Shown here one piece after another: positions 7,827-16,515 of a stretch of DNA of 57,541 nt. Position 1 is the first letter of the stretch, and every line of letters starts with the position of its first letter. A model generated the notes under the pieces. The model was given only the letters and a program-made list of their open reading frames with translations. It ran no database searches and had not been told where the DNA came from. A program made the position numbers and the translations under genes. Origin of the DNA: Pelagadaptatus aseana (GTDB taxonomy: Bacteria > Pseudomonadota > Gammaproteobacteria > Pseudomonadales > Cellvibrionaceae); assembly GCA_040365065.1 (NCBI GenBank), contig BAABNI010000016.1, positions 1 to 57,541 on the forward strand, written 5' to 3'.

Positions 7827-10373
7827 TTAACGCTTGGATTTACGTCTTAAACCGCTGCCGTTTGAGCTCTTGGGCTTGGGCTTGCGCTTCTTGTTGGCCG
7901 AAGCCGTTTTCGACTTGGACAGGCTACCTTTAATGGCCTTGGCCGTTTTATTACCAGCCTTAACCGAGCGAGGCCCCTTGGCAGGTTTCTTACCCCTGGT
8001 TTTGGCACCGGCCTCTTCGGCCATCATGCGTGCCGCAGGACTGACCTTTTTTCGCGATTTTGAAGAAGACGTCTGTTCAATAAATTCAAAATCCACCTTG
8101 CGATCATCCAGATCAACCCGCGCCACCCTCACTTTCAGCTCATCACCGAGACGGAACATCCGCCGAGTGCGTTCGCCAATCAAGCGATGATGTGCCTCGT
8201 CATAGTGGTAATAGTCATGCGGCAAGTTGGTGATATGGATAAGCCCCTCGACGTAGAGATCTTTCAACTCCACAAACAGGCCGAAGCTAGTCACCGCACT
8301 GATCATGCCCGCAAACTCATCGCCTACATGATCCTGCAAATATTCGCACTTGAGCCAGCTCACTACATCACGGGTGGCCTCGTCGGCGCGGCGTTCGGTT
8401 AATGAACTCTGCTCACCCAGCGCCAGAATATCCGCCATTTCATAGGGATAGATTTTTGCTTTGGCAATAACACCGGCACCTTTAACCCGCTGTACTGTGC
8501 TGTCCTTACCAGGGCTAACCACAGAGCGAATCGCACGTTTCACGACAGAAGAACTTTCTTTTCGCGATCGAATTACATGACGAATCGCCCGATGCACCAA
8601 CAAATCCGGGTAGCGACGAATGGGCGAGGTAAAGTGGGCATAGGCCGTATACCCCAGACCGAAATGGCCCTTATTGTCTGGCTGATACACCGCCTGACTG
8701 AGGCTGCGCAGCATCACGGTCTGAATCAGGTTTTTATCGGGCCTGTCACCCAATGATTGCAACAACGTCTGATAATCGGACGGCTTGGGATTATCACCAC
8801 CGCGGATGCCCATACCCAACTCACCCAGAAATTCACGTAAATTTTCCAGACGCTCACTGCGGGGGCCTTCGTGGACCCGGTAGAGGGAGGGCAGTTCGTG
8901 CCGCTCCAAAAAGCGTGCCGCGCACACATTGGCACATAACATACACTCTTCAATTAATTTGTGAGCGTCATTGCGAATGGTGGGCACAATCCGGGAAATC
9001 TTTCGTTGCTCATCGAACAGGATACGGGTTTCAACCGTTTCAAAATCAATCGCGCCGCGCTCGGTTCTGGCCGCCCTCAATGCACCATACAGATTGTGCA
9101 ACTCATCTATGTGCGGCACCAGCGCGTGATGCGCCTTGCGCACACCGCTGTTTTTATCAGCCTTCTGCTCCAGCATCTGGCCCACAGTGGTATAGGTCAG
9201 ACGCGCATGAGAGTGAATCACCCCTTCGTAGAACTTGTAACCACTGACCCGCCCGGCCTCGGAAATAGTCATCTCACACACCATACACAGGCGATCAACC
9301 TGCGGATTCAGTGAACACAGGCCATTGGACAGAGCTTCTGGCAGCATGGGGACCACAAAGTCCGGGAAGTACACCGAGTTACCCCGCACCTGTGCTTCGC
9401 GATCCAGCGCCGAACCAACCCCCACGTAGTGGGAAACATCGGCGATGGCGACATAGAGGCGCCAGCCACCGGACTTTTTAGTCTCACAGTAAACCGCATC
9501 GTCAAAATCCCGCGCATCTTCACCATCGATGGTAACAAAGGGCAGATGGCGCAGGTCCACGCGCTTGGACTTGTCCTTGTTCGCCACCTCGGCGGGCAGC
9601 TGCTCGGCTTCGGCCTGCACATCACTGGGCCACAAGTGGGGAATGCCGTGCGCGCGGATGGCCACATCAATCTCCATCCCCGGCGCCATATGATCGCCCA
9701 GTACATCCATGACCTTGCCCGTGGGCAGATTATTGCGCCCCGGCTGTTGGGTTACTTCAGCCACCACAAACTGGCCTTTACTGGCGCCACCAATGTCTTC
9801 TTTTTGCAAAATCACATCGTGGGTCAAACGGGGATTATCCGGCCGCACAAAGTAGATGCCATTTTCCAGAAACAGCCGCCCGACAATCTGATTGGTGTTA
9901 TGCGCCAGCACTTCCACAATATGGGCTTCTCGACGACCGCGCACATCGCGCCCCATCTTGCGTACCAGCACCTCATCGCCGTCAAACACCTTGCGCATTT
10001 GCCGAAACGACAGATACAGATCATCACCGCCATCAAAGGGAATCAGAAAACCAAACCCGTCCTTGTGCCCCTGAATCCGACCGCGAATCAGATCCATCTT
10101 GTCGATCAAACCAAAACCGCGTTTGCGATTGCTGATCAACTGACCATCGCGGGACATGGCAATCAGACGTCGCCGCAGCGCCTCGATGGAATCGTCATCC
10201 GTCAACGCCAACACGTCGCACAGTGCTTCGTGGGTCATAGGTCCCGGGGACTGAGCCAGTACTTCCAGAATGTACTCGCGACTGGGAATGGGGTTTTCGT
10301 ATTTCTCCGCTTCCCGCTGCTGATAGGGATCATGCTTGCCCGGAGTGCGTTTGGAGGGGGTGCGCTTGGCCAA
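7827..10373 (-). CDS. rnr: Ribonuclease R
   Basis: 3'-5' exoribonuclease of 848 residues that degrades structured RNA, mRNA fragments and defective rRNA. Domains in order: N-terminal winged helix (about 30-95), two cold-shock domains (about 95-250), RNB catalytic domain with the acidic cluster GEDARDFDD (residues 284-292), S1 domain (about 680-770, EFAGMISAVTSFGLFVELK) and a very basic Lys/Ser-rich tail. The start is TTG at 10373: there is no in-frame ATG before residue 46, and AGAGG lies 5 nt upstream of the TTG. The RNB domain has a moderately long basic insert (about 610-650, RKESSSVVKRAIRS) compared with my memory of E. coli RNase R. The gene is followed by rlmB. Confidence 0.96.
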   Translation of the reverse strand: MAKRTPSKRTPGKHDPYQQREAEKYENPIPSREYILEVLAQSPGPMTHEALCDVLALTDDDSIEALRRRLIAMSRDGQLISNRKRGFGLIDKMDLIRGRIQGHKDGFGFLIPFDGGDDLYLSFRQMRKVFDGDEVLVRKMGRDVRGRREAHIVEVLAHNTNQIVGRLFLENGIYFVRPDNPRLTHDVILQKEDIGGASKGQFVVAEVTQQPGRNNLPTGKVMDVLGDHMAPGMEIDVAIRAHGIPHLWPSDVQAEAEQLPAEVANKDKSKRVDLRHLPFVTIDGEDARDFDDAVYCETKKSGGWRLYVAIADVSHYVGVGSALDREAQVRGNSVYFPDFVVPMLPEALSNGLCSLNPQVDRLCMVCEMTISEAGRVSGYKFYEGVIHSHARLTYTTVGQMLEQKADKNSGVRKAHHALVPHIDELHNLYGALRAARTERGAIDFETVETRILFDEQRKISRIVPTIRNDAHKLIEECMLCANVCAARFLERHELPSLYRVHEGPRSERLENLREFLGELGMGIRGGDNPKPSDYQTLLQSLGDRPDKNLIQTVMLRSLSQAVYQPDNKGHFGLGYTAYAHFTSPIRRYPDLLVHRAIRHVIRSRKESSSVVKRAIRSVVSPGKDSTVQRVKGAGVIAKAKIYPYEMADILALGEQSSLTERRADEATRDVVSWLKCEYLQDHVGDEFAGMISAVTSFGLFVELKDLYVEGLIHITNLPHDYYHYDEAHHRLIGERTRRMFRLGDELKVRVARVDLDDRKVDFEFIEQTSSSKSRKKVSPAARMMAEEAGAKTRGKKPAKGPRSVKAGNKTAKAIKGSLSKSKTASANKKRKPKPKSSNGSGLRRKSKR

Positions 10374-10467
10374 GGTAGCCTCTTTATAAATCAGGTTTTT
10401 AAACCAGGAGTGTTTCCGGAACTATAACGGAAAACCCCGCAAAGCGCCTGTGCTTATTGGCAATCGG

Positions 10468-11526
10468 TCAGGTGTCGCCTTTGCCGTCATCGTCCTGCTG
10501 CGCCTCACGCAAGCGGTCACGATAGCGATCTTTGGCCAGCGCCTGCAGGTCCACCACTTGATCATGCTCATCGACGATTTCACGTCCGAGCAGGGTTTCA
10601 ATGGCGTCTTCCAGTGACACCACTCCGGAGGTTTGGCCGAATTCATCCTCCACCAGAAACAGGTGCTCTTTCTGCTTGATAAAGCGATTCAGCAACCCCT
10701 GTACCGGCAACTTTTCAGACACCCGGACAAGCGGCTGGGCAAACTGACGAATTTCTTCATCCCCCTGGCCGTTTCTCTCCGCCTCGAACAAATCGGTTTT
10801 GATCACCTTGTTTTGCACATAATCGACCCCCTGACTGTAAATGGGGATGCGACTGAACTGACTGGTACGGGGGTGATCCAGCGCCTCTTTGACCGTGATA
10901 TTTTCCTGCAGCATGTGCACGACCGTACGCGGGGTATGAATTTGCTCCGTTCTGATTTCTCGCAATTGCAGCAAATTTGAGAGGTACTCATTTTCCTGTT
11001 GCACCAGTGCGCCTCCCTTATGACCGAGTGACGCCAAAGCAATGATTTCCTCACGGGTAATTTCATTGCCTTTACCGGAGCTGAACAAGCGGGTCAGGCG
11101 AGTGGAGATCCACACCAGCGGATAGACCAGCTTTACCAACCAGCCAATGATAAAAGAAGAGGGCACGGCCAGCTGCTTCCAGAAGGTGGCACCGAGAGTC
11201 TTGGGTATGATTTCGGAAAAATACAGAATGGCCAGAGTCAGCAACACCGCAATCAGTGTTTCCCACTCTTCCCCAAACACCTGCAACGCCTGCGAACCAA
11301 CACCGGCTGCGCCCATGGTGTGGGCAAAGGTATTGAGAATCAGAATGCTCGATAGCGACTCATCCAGATTGTCTTTTACCGCTGCCAGCTGCTTGCCGGC
11401 CCGGGGCCGCTTGGCCTGCACCTGCTGCACATAGCTGGGTGTTATCGACAGCAACACTGCCTCCAAAATGGAGCACAGAAAAGAAACGCCAATGGCGACA
11501 GCAAGATACAGAAAGAGCAGAGTCAT
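10468..11526 (-). CDS. DUF21 (CNNM) and CBS-pair membrane protein, CorB/hemolysin-like
   Basis: Protein of 352 residues. The N-terminal DUF21/CNNM transmembrane domain covers about residues 1-180, with hydrophobic segments near 4-24, 60-82, 90-110 and 120-140; SILEAVLLSITPSYV resembles the family's first helix. A CBS pair follows (about 195-320; HTPRTVVHML and GQTSGVVSLEDAIETLLGREIVDEHD). The C-terminal CorC_HlyC domain of longer homologues is missing; the protein ends in an acidic tail. CNNM/CorB proteins export Mg2+ or Co2+, with the CBS domains gating on Mg-ATP, so a divalent-cation transport role is likely but not proven. It lies 94 bp upstream of rnr on the same strand. Confidence 0.88.
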   Translation of the reverse strand: MTLLFLYLAVAIGVSFLCSILEAVLLSITPSYVQQVQAKRPRAGKQLAAVKDNLDESLSSILILNTFAHTMGAAGVGSQALQVFGEEWETLIAVLLTLAILYFSEIIPKTLGATFWKQLAVPSSFIIGWLVKLVYPLVWISTRLTRLFSSGKGNEITREEIIALASLGHKGGALVQQENEYLSNLLQLREIRTEQIHTPRTVVHMLQENITVKEALDHPRTSQFSRIPIYSQGVDYVQNKVIKTDLFEAERNGQGDEEIRQFAQPLVRVSEKLPVQGLLNRFIKQKEHLFLVEDEFGQTSGVVSLEDAIETLLGREIVDEHDQVVDLQALAKDRYRDRLREAQQDDDGKGDT

Positions 11527-11595
11527 AACATTTAAAACCAGTGATCACTGGACACAAGGGTAACAGACTGTATCCAGGGTTGGGAGTTTCAGGGT

Positions 11596-12894
11596 TCAGT
11601 CCATCCTGTTGCGAATACTGCGAGACACCAGAATCATCACCGTCAGAATCAGAGGCACAGTAAATACCGCCACATCATCGGGATTGACATCCAGACCCAG
11701 CCAGCGGCTGCCCGGCACAGTCAATTTGATCAGCTCCACCAGGTAGTAGCTGATGGCCACCACCGACAACCCCTCAACGGTTTTCTGCAGACGGTACTGA
11801 CGCCGTCCCCGCTCATTCAGCGACGACAGCAATTTTTGGTTCTGATGTTCAATCTCCAGATCCACCCGGGTGCGAATCAGATCGGTGGCGCGATCAATAC
11901 GGGTCGACAGATCGTCCAGCCGCTTGGACATTCCGGCAATGGTGCGCACCGCCGGCGCAAACCGGCGACCAAGAAAATCATCCAGCGACTGCAAACCGGG
12001 ATGACGCACCTCGGCCAATTCATCAATACGCTTTTTTACCAACCGGGCATAGGCCTGAGTGGCATTGGAACGGAAGTTGATTCGCGCCCTCAGGGATTCA
12101 ATCTCTGTGGAAAAGTCGGTCAACTTCTGCAACAGGGCCTTTTCTTCCGCGTGGCCATTGATACTGGACACATCTTTAACGGCTTCGCACAGGGCTTCAT
12201 CCATGCGATTGATTTGTGGCAGTGACTCTTTTGCCAAAGGCAAACTCAACAGCGAAAACAAGCGATAGGTTTCAATCTCCAATAAACGCTGAACCAAGCG
12301 CCCCATTTCACACTTATTAAGCGACTTATTGTGGATCAGAAAGCGGGAGAAACCATCTTGCTTGGCCAGAAAACTGGTCCAGATGTGGGCACGGTCATCG
12401 CCGATGCGACTGCCAATCAGACGCTGCTCCTCAAAGTGTTGTCGCAGAATATCCAGACTATCCAACTCATCGGGCATCGCCATCACACTGACATGAGCCG
12501 CACTGACCACCTCACCCGGGATGCCTCTCAACCACTCCGCCGGCAACAACTCAATCGCTGTTTTGGCAAAAGGCACCGCTTCAATCCTGCTGCCAATAAA
12601 GGTGTATGAGCAAAACTCGGTATGCATTTCCCAGCGCAATTCAAAGTCATCGGTCTTTACGTAAAGACAGGAGGCATCCTCTTCCGGCAGAGGTAATTCA
12701 TAGCGCTGACATAGCACACTCAGATGTTGCCGTGCCAACTCACCGCCACCAATGTCATGTCGACAGGCAAGCTGGCTGACCTGGGCATCCCCCTGAATAA
12801 AAGGAAAAGGACGGGCATGCAGCTCTTCATAGAGTTCCTGTCGCCACGACGGTAATGCCACAGAGAAATTTTCAGATGTATTGGCCTGATTCAT
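11596..12894 (-). CDS. DUF3422-family membrane protein
   Basis: Protein of 432 residues beginning with the family hallmark ELHARPFPFIQ (about residues 20-30). A long soluble, partly helical middle follows, and two hydrophobic segments close to the C-terminus (about 372-392 and 405-428) suggest a C-terminal membrane hairpin. Function is unknown; the family is widespread in proteobacteria and sometimes annotated as an egg-lysin-like protein, for which I see no support. The upstream DHH-phosphoesterase gene ends 32 bp before this start on the same strand, so the two may share a transcript. Confidence 0.85.
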   Translation of the reverse strand: MNQANTSENFSVALPSWRQELYEELHARPFPFIQGDAQVSQLACRHDIGGGELARQHLSVLCQRYELPLPEEDASCLYVKTDDFELRWEMHTEFCSYTFIGSRIEAVPFAKTAIELLPAEWLRGIPGEVVSAAHVSVMAMPDELDSLDILRQHFEEQRLIGSRIGDDRAHIWTSFLAKQDGFSRFLIHNKSLNKCEMGRLVQRLLEIETYRLFSLLSLPLAKESLPQINRMDEALCEAVKDVSSINGHAEEKALLQKLTDFSTEIESLRARINFRSNATQAYARLVKKRIDELAEVRHPGLQSLDDFLGRRFAPAVRTIAGMSKRLDDLSTRIDRATDLIRTRVDLEIEHQNQKLLSSLNERGRRQYRLQKTVEGLSVVAISYYLVELIKLTVPGSRWLGLDVNPDDVAVFTVPLILTVMILVSRSIRNRMD

Positions 12895-12926
12895 AACACT
12901 CTCACAAACGATCTTTTGAAACGCTA

Positions 12927-13889
12927 TTACTGGCGATATTGCGCATCAAGCGCGGCAATAAAATCATCCAGCTGATCGGCTGGCAAATCATTAATACCGG
13001 CGGCCGCGGCTCGACCGCCACCTGTCGCAAACTGGCGACACAAATCCACCGCGCCGGATTTATTACTCAAAGGCGCACGCACACTCACCAGATAATTACC
13101 GTTGGCTTTAGCCGTTACCACACTGTGAGCCCGGTCCGGAAATTTATTGGCCAGATCATTGCCAAATACACCGCTCACACGTCTGGCCCAGGGCTGGTCG
13201 GGCAACATGTACACCGCGCTGATATCCGTAGCCACCTCCGGGGTGAGACTCGCAGCGTTGGCCATATCGGTGTTATAACCGGCTTCAAGTTTGGCAAAAT
13301 CGTCATTACCATCAGTCACAAAATCCAACGGGTTACTGTAGGCCAGCAAGGCGCGGAACAGATCCGCTGGCGCAAAATGCAAATCCGCCAAATCGGAACC
13401 GTAGCCATTGTAATTGATATAAATGCCCAGATTCTCCAGCTGCTCGAGCTCCGACGGACTGAGATTGAGGGGCTTTGCCAGAGCGGTAGCGCTGGTTTTC
13501 AGGTTGTCACCAAAGGCGCCGACAACAGCCCAGCGACTGTAGGCTCCCTTCAGGTGCTTATTCACCAGCATACTGGTGCAGGTATCAGCGGCTTCGTTGA
13601 TGATCGCCATCAGCTGCTCTGATTCGGGAATGTCACCGGGATAGTGATGATCCACATAGAGAACATCGGCTCCCTCATTCAACAAGCGCTGCAGATCAGC
13701 ACTGTTTTTATCCATGGAAATATCCAGCGCTGTCACCCGATCACCGGAACCCGCCTGCACCTGTTGTAACAGAGCAATATCGCGCTTTACCCCTGTAATC
13801 AAGGTCGCTTCACGAGGCTCCGCCAAGCGCAACTGCAGCAGTGAACAGATGCCATCGGCATCGCCATTAAAGACATCAAAATCCGCCAT
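12927..13889 (-). CDS. DHH-family phosphoesterase
   Basis: Protein of 320 residues with the DHH superfamily layout. Motif I is NGDADG (residues 8-13), the metal-binding DHH motif is YVDHHYPGD (D80-H81-H82), and a C-terminal DHHA1-type glycine motif (GGGRAAAAGI) lies near 295-305. Relatives hydrolyse oligonucleotides, pAp, cyclic dinucleotides or pyrophosphate. This one is smaller than RecJ and lacks GGDEF or PAS domains, so an NrnA-like nanoRNase/pAp phosphatase role is one possibility. It lies directly downstream of the cys genes, which make pAp as a by-product of PAPS use; that is a suggestive but unproven link, and a terminator separates it from cysN. The start at 13889 (MADFDVFNG) is chosen over an upstream in-frame start because it gives the family N-terminus. 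Confidence 0.85.
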   Translation of the reverse strand: MADFDVFNGDADGICSLLQLRLAEPREATLITGVKRDIALLQQVQAGSGDRVTALDISMDKNSADLQRLLNEGADVLYVDHHYPGDIPESEQLMAIINEAADTCTSMLVNKHLKGAYSRWAVVGAFGDNLKTSATALAKPLNLSPSELEQLENLGIYINYNGYGSDLADLHFAPADLFRALLAYSNPLDFVTDGNDDFAKLEAGYNTDMANAASLTPEVATDISAVYMLPDQPWARRVSGVFGNDLANKFPDRAHSVVTAKANGNYLVSVRAPLSNKSGAVDLCRQFATGGGRAAAAGINDLPADQLDDFIAALDAQYRQ

Positions 13890-13902
13890 AAAAATCACCC
13901 AC

Positions 13903-13944
13903 AAAAAACAAAAAACGTCATCCCCGTTAACCGGGAATGACGTT
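13903..13944 (-). terminator. Intrinsic terminator after cysN
   Basis: AACGTCAT (13914-13921) pairs with ATGACGTT (13937-13944) and continues with CCC/GGG around a GTTAAC core. On the minus strand the stem is followed by a long T-rich run (complement of 13902-13913). It lies 26 bp after the cysN stop and would close the sulfate operon before the DHH gene. Confidence 0.75.
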
Positions 13945-13969
13945 CGATACGAACACAAAGAAATCAGAG

Positions 13970-15415
13970 TCAGGCTTGATTCAACAGCTTGTAGAGTGCA
14001 ATCAACTGCGGCTCACTCAGATCGTCCAGACCTTCAGACAGGCTTTGCAATTTATTGCGCAACTCTTGCTTCAGATCCGCATTGGAAATATTGGTATCAA
14101 AACCAGCCAGATCCAGGTCATCGACAATCATACCGGCACCCACTGTACCGTTGGTGATTCGGTCGATAATGATAAAGGCACCGGTGACACGATTGTCATT
14201 GTACTTATCGAAGATAACCGGCGTCTCAAAACTCAAATCGCACAAACCGATTTCATTCAGCTCAAGCGTATCAGCAGCGCTGGTGGCCATGGTATTGACA
14301 TCAATCTTGTGCTCAATCGCCACCACATTGCCCAATGACTTCTTACTGACAAATTTCACCGCGTATTGCTTGTGCAGTTTCAGCTGCTCTTCTGCCATCC
14401 AGATAACGTGCGCTTTGACACCATTACTGACACTGGGCAGATTTTCTTGCTTGACCAGCATATCGCCACGAGACACATCAATTTCATCTTCCAGTGTCAG
14501 TGTTACTGCCATCTGGGCACTGGCTTCGGGCAGATCGCCATTAAAGGTGGAAATGCTTTTTACTTTACTGGTTTTACCGGAAGGCAGTGACACAACCGCG
14601 TCGCCCGGCTTGATGGTGCCCGAGGCGATGGTTCCGGCGAAACCACGGAAATCGAGGTTCGGGCGAATCACGTACTGCACGGGCAGACGGAAATCTTCCA
14701 GATTGCGATCCTTGGAAATTTCGATGGTCTCCAAAGTCTCCATCAGGGTTTTGCCTTGATACCAGGGCGTATTCTCCGACTTGTTGACGACGTTATCACC
14801 GCGCAGTGCAGAGATCGGGGCAAACTGGATATCCGGAATATTCAGGCTCTTGGCGAACTCTTTGTAATCGGCAACGATTTCGTTGTAACGATCCTCGGAG
14901 AAATCCACCAGATCCATTTTATTGATGGCCACCACCACGTGCTTGATACCCAGCAGGGAGGCAATAAAGCTGTGGCGACGGGTCTGAGTCATCATGCCAT
15001 GACGGGCATCCACCATCACAATCGCCAGATCACAGGTAGACGCACCGGTCGCCATGTTGCGGGTGTACTGCTCGTGCCCCGGGGTGTCGGCAATAATGAA
15101 CTTGCGCTTATCCGTGGTGAAGTAGCGATAGGCCACATCAATGGTAATGCCCTGCTCACGCTCGGACTGCAGGCCATCCACCAATAACGCCAGATCAAAT
15201 TCTTCGTCGGTGGTATTGAATTTTTTCGAGTCGTTTTTGATGGCTGAAAGGTGATCTTCAAAGATCATCTTGGAGTCGTGCAACAGACGGCCAATCAGGG
15301 TGGACTTACCGTCGTCAACACTGCCGCAGGTCAGAAAACGCAGCAGTTCTTTGTTCTCGTGTTGATCCAGGTAACCCAGGATATCTTCTTCGAGTAAAGC
15401 GTTTGATTCGATCAT
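13970..15415 (-). CDS. cysN: Sulfate adenylyltransferase subunit 1 (GTPase)
   Basis: Protein of 481 residues, an EF-Tu-like GTPase that couples GTP hydrolysis to adenylylation of sulfate by CysD, giving APS. Motifs: G1 GSVDDGKST (residues 31-39), G3 DTPGHEQYTRNM (about 109), G4 NKMDL (about 165). The length is that of a stand-alone CysN; there is no C-terminal APS-kinase domain as in CysNC fusions, which fits the presence of an APS kinase fused to the other ATP sulfurylase upstream. cysD lies upstream, separated by a 149-bp gap containing a REP-like element. A terminator follows. Confidence 0.97.
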   Translation of the reverse strand: MIESNALLEEDILGYLDQHENKELLRFLTCGSVDDGKSTLIGRLLHDSKMIFEDHLSAIKNDSKKFNTTDEEFDLALLVDGLQSEREQGITIDVAYRYFTTDKRKFIIADTPGHEQYTRNMATGASTCDLAIVMVDARHGMMTQTRRHSFIASLLGIKHVVVAINKMDLVDFSEDRYNEIVADYKEFAKSLNIPDIQFAPISALRGDNVVNKSENTPWYQGKTLMETLETIEISKDRNLEDFRLPVQYVIRPNLDFRGFAGTIASGTIKPGDAVVSLPSGKTSKVKSISTFNGDLPEASAQMAVTLTLEDEIDVSRGDMLVKQENLPSVSNGVKAHVIWMAEEQLKLHKQYAVKFVSKKSLGNVVAIEHKIDVNTMATSAADTLELNEIGLCDLSFETPVIFDKYNDNRVTGAFIIIDRITNGTVGAGMIVDDLDLAGFDTNISNADLKQELRNKLQSLSEGLDDLSEPQLIALYKLLNQA

Positions 15416-15453
15416 GGTCTTTCTCTTTGTATTCGTTCAGTTAGGCTCCAGAC

Positions 15454-15518
15454 CTGTCATTCTGACGACCAACGGGAGGAAGAATCTCTAAGATCCTTCA
15501 CTGCGTTCAGGATGACAG
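15454..15518. repeat. REP-like palindromic intergenic element, copy 2
   Basis: The ends are CTGTCATTCTGA and TCAGGATGACAG, with one mismatch when folded. The inner arms GAAGAATCT and AGATCCTTC also pair with one mismatch. It lies between cysD and cysN on the minus strand, where it could fold in the mRNA. It is the best preserved single copy of the family. Confidence 0.75.
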
Positions 15519-15564
15519 CGGAGCTGTACAGCTTGGCTTAAACACAAGCCATTATTCAGGCTGT

Positions 15565-16473
15565 TTAGAAGTAACCTTCCATCTTTTTCTTCTCCATGGA
15601 GCCGGCGGAATCGCTGTCGATCACACGACCCTGACGCTCGGAGGTTTTGGTCAGCAGCATTTCCTGGATAATCTCAGGCAGCGTCGCGGCCTCGGACTCA
15701 ACCGCTCCGGTCAAGGGGTAGCAACCCAGAGTACGGAAACGCACCATTTTCATTTCCGGCTCTTCGCCTTCATCCAGCGGCATACGATCGTCGTCCACCA
15801 TAATCAGCACACCGTCTTTCTCTACTACCGGGCGCTCTTTGGCAAAGTACAGATCCGGGATCTCAATATTTTCCATAAAGATGTACTGCCAGATGTCCAG
15901 CTCGGTCCAGTTGGACAGAGGGAATACGCGAATGCTCTCACCGGGATCCACCGCGCTGTTGTAGATATTCCAAAGCTCCGGGCGCTGATTCTTCGGATCC
16001 CAACGATGATTTTTATCACGGAAAGAATATACGCGCTCTTTGGCGCGAGACTTTTCCTCATCGCGACGTGCACCACCAAAGGCCGCATCAAACTTGTAGT
16101 GATCCAGCGCCTGCTTCAGAGCCTGGGTTTTCATGATATCGGTGTGCTTGGCCGAGCCGTGAGTAAACGGACCAACACCCATAGCCAGACCTTCCGGGTT
16201 GGTATGGGTCAACAGATCAAAACCGTATTCCTTGGCAATACGATCGCGAAATTCAATCATCTCGCGGAATTTCCAGGTGGTGTCCACGTGCAGCATGGGG
16301 AAGGGAATCTTACCGGGGTGAAAAGCCTTGCGCGCCACGTGCAGCAGCACCGAAGAGTCTTTACCTACTGAATACAGCATCACCGGATTTTCAAATTCGG
16401 CGGCCACTTCGCGGAAGATCTGGATACTTTCAGCTTCCAGCAACTTCAAGTGCGTCAGAGTTTTCTTGTCCAT
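15565..16473 (-). CDS. cysD: Sulfate adenylyltransferase subunit 2
   Basis: Protein of 302 residues of the PP-loop ATP pyrophosphatase family; with CysN it forms ATP sulfurylase and makes APS from ATP and sulfate. The PP-loop is SVGKDSS (residues 35-41). The family-specific stretches GGARRDEEKSRAKER and WTELDIWQYI are intact, and the protein ends in the typical KKKMEGYF. The preceding gene on the same strand, a fused ATP sulfurylase-APS kinase, ends 42 bp upstream, so the same transcript may encode two unrelated ATP sulfurylases. Confidence 0.97.
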   Translation of the reverse strand: MDKKTLTHLKLLEAESIQIFREVAAEFENPVMLYSVGKDSSVLLHVARKAFHPGKIPFPMLHVDTTWKFREMIEFRDRIAKEYGFDLLTHTNPEGLAMGVGPFTHGSAKHTDIMKTQALKQALDHYKFDAAFGGARRDEEKSRAKERVYSFRDKNHRWDPKNQRPELWNIYNSAVDPGESIRVFPLSNWTELDIWQYIFMENIEIPDLYFAKERPVVEKDGVLIMVDDDRMPLDEGEEPEMKMVRFRTLGCYPLTGAVESEAATLPEIIQEMLLTKTSERQGRVIDSDSAGSMEKKKMEGYF

Positions 16474-16515
16474 TGTTACAACCTGTTAATGTTTAACTTT
16501 AAAAATAAAAACGTT

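Noticed and set aside
6808..7830. Long plus-strand open frame across rlmB and its flanks
   Set aside because: Antisense to rlmB, which has all three SPOUT motifs; composition is rich in His/Gln as expected of a shadow frame.
10396..10440. Hairpin between the DUF21 gene and rnr (TTCCG ... CGGAA) as a terminator
   Set aside because: The stem is short and no T-run follows on the minus strand.
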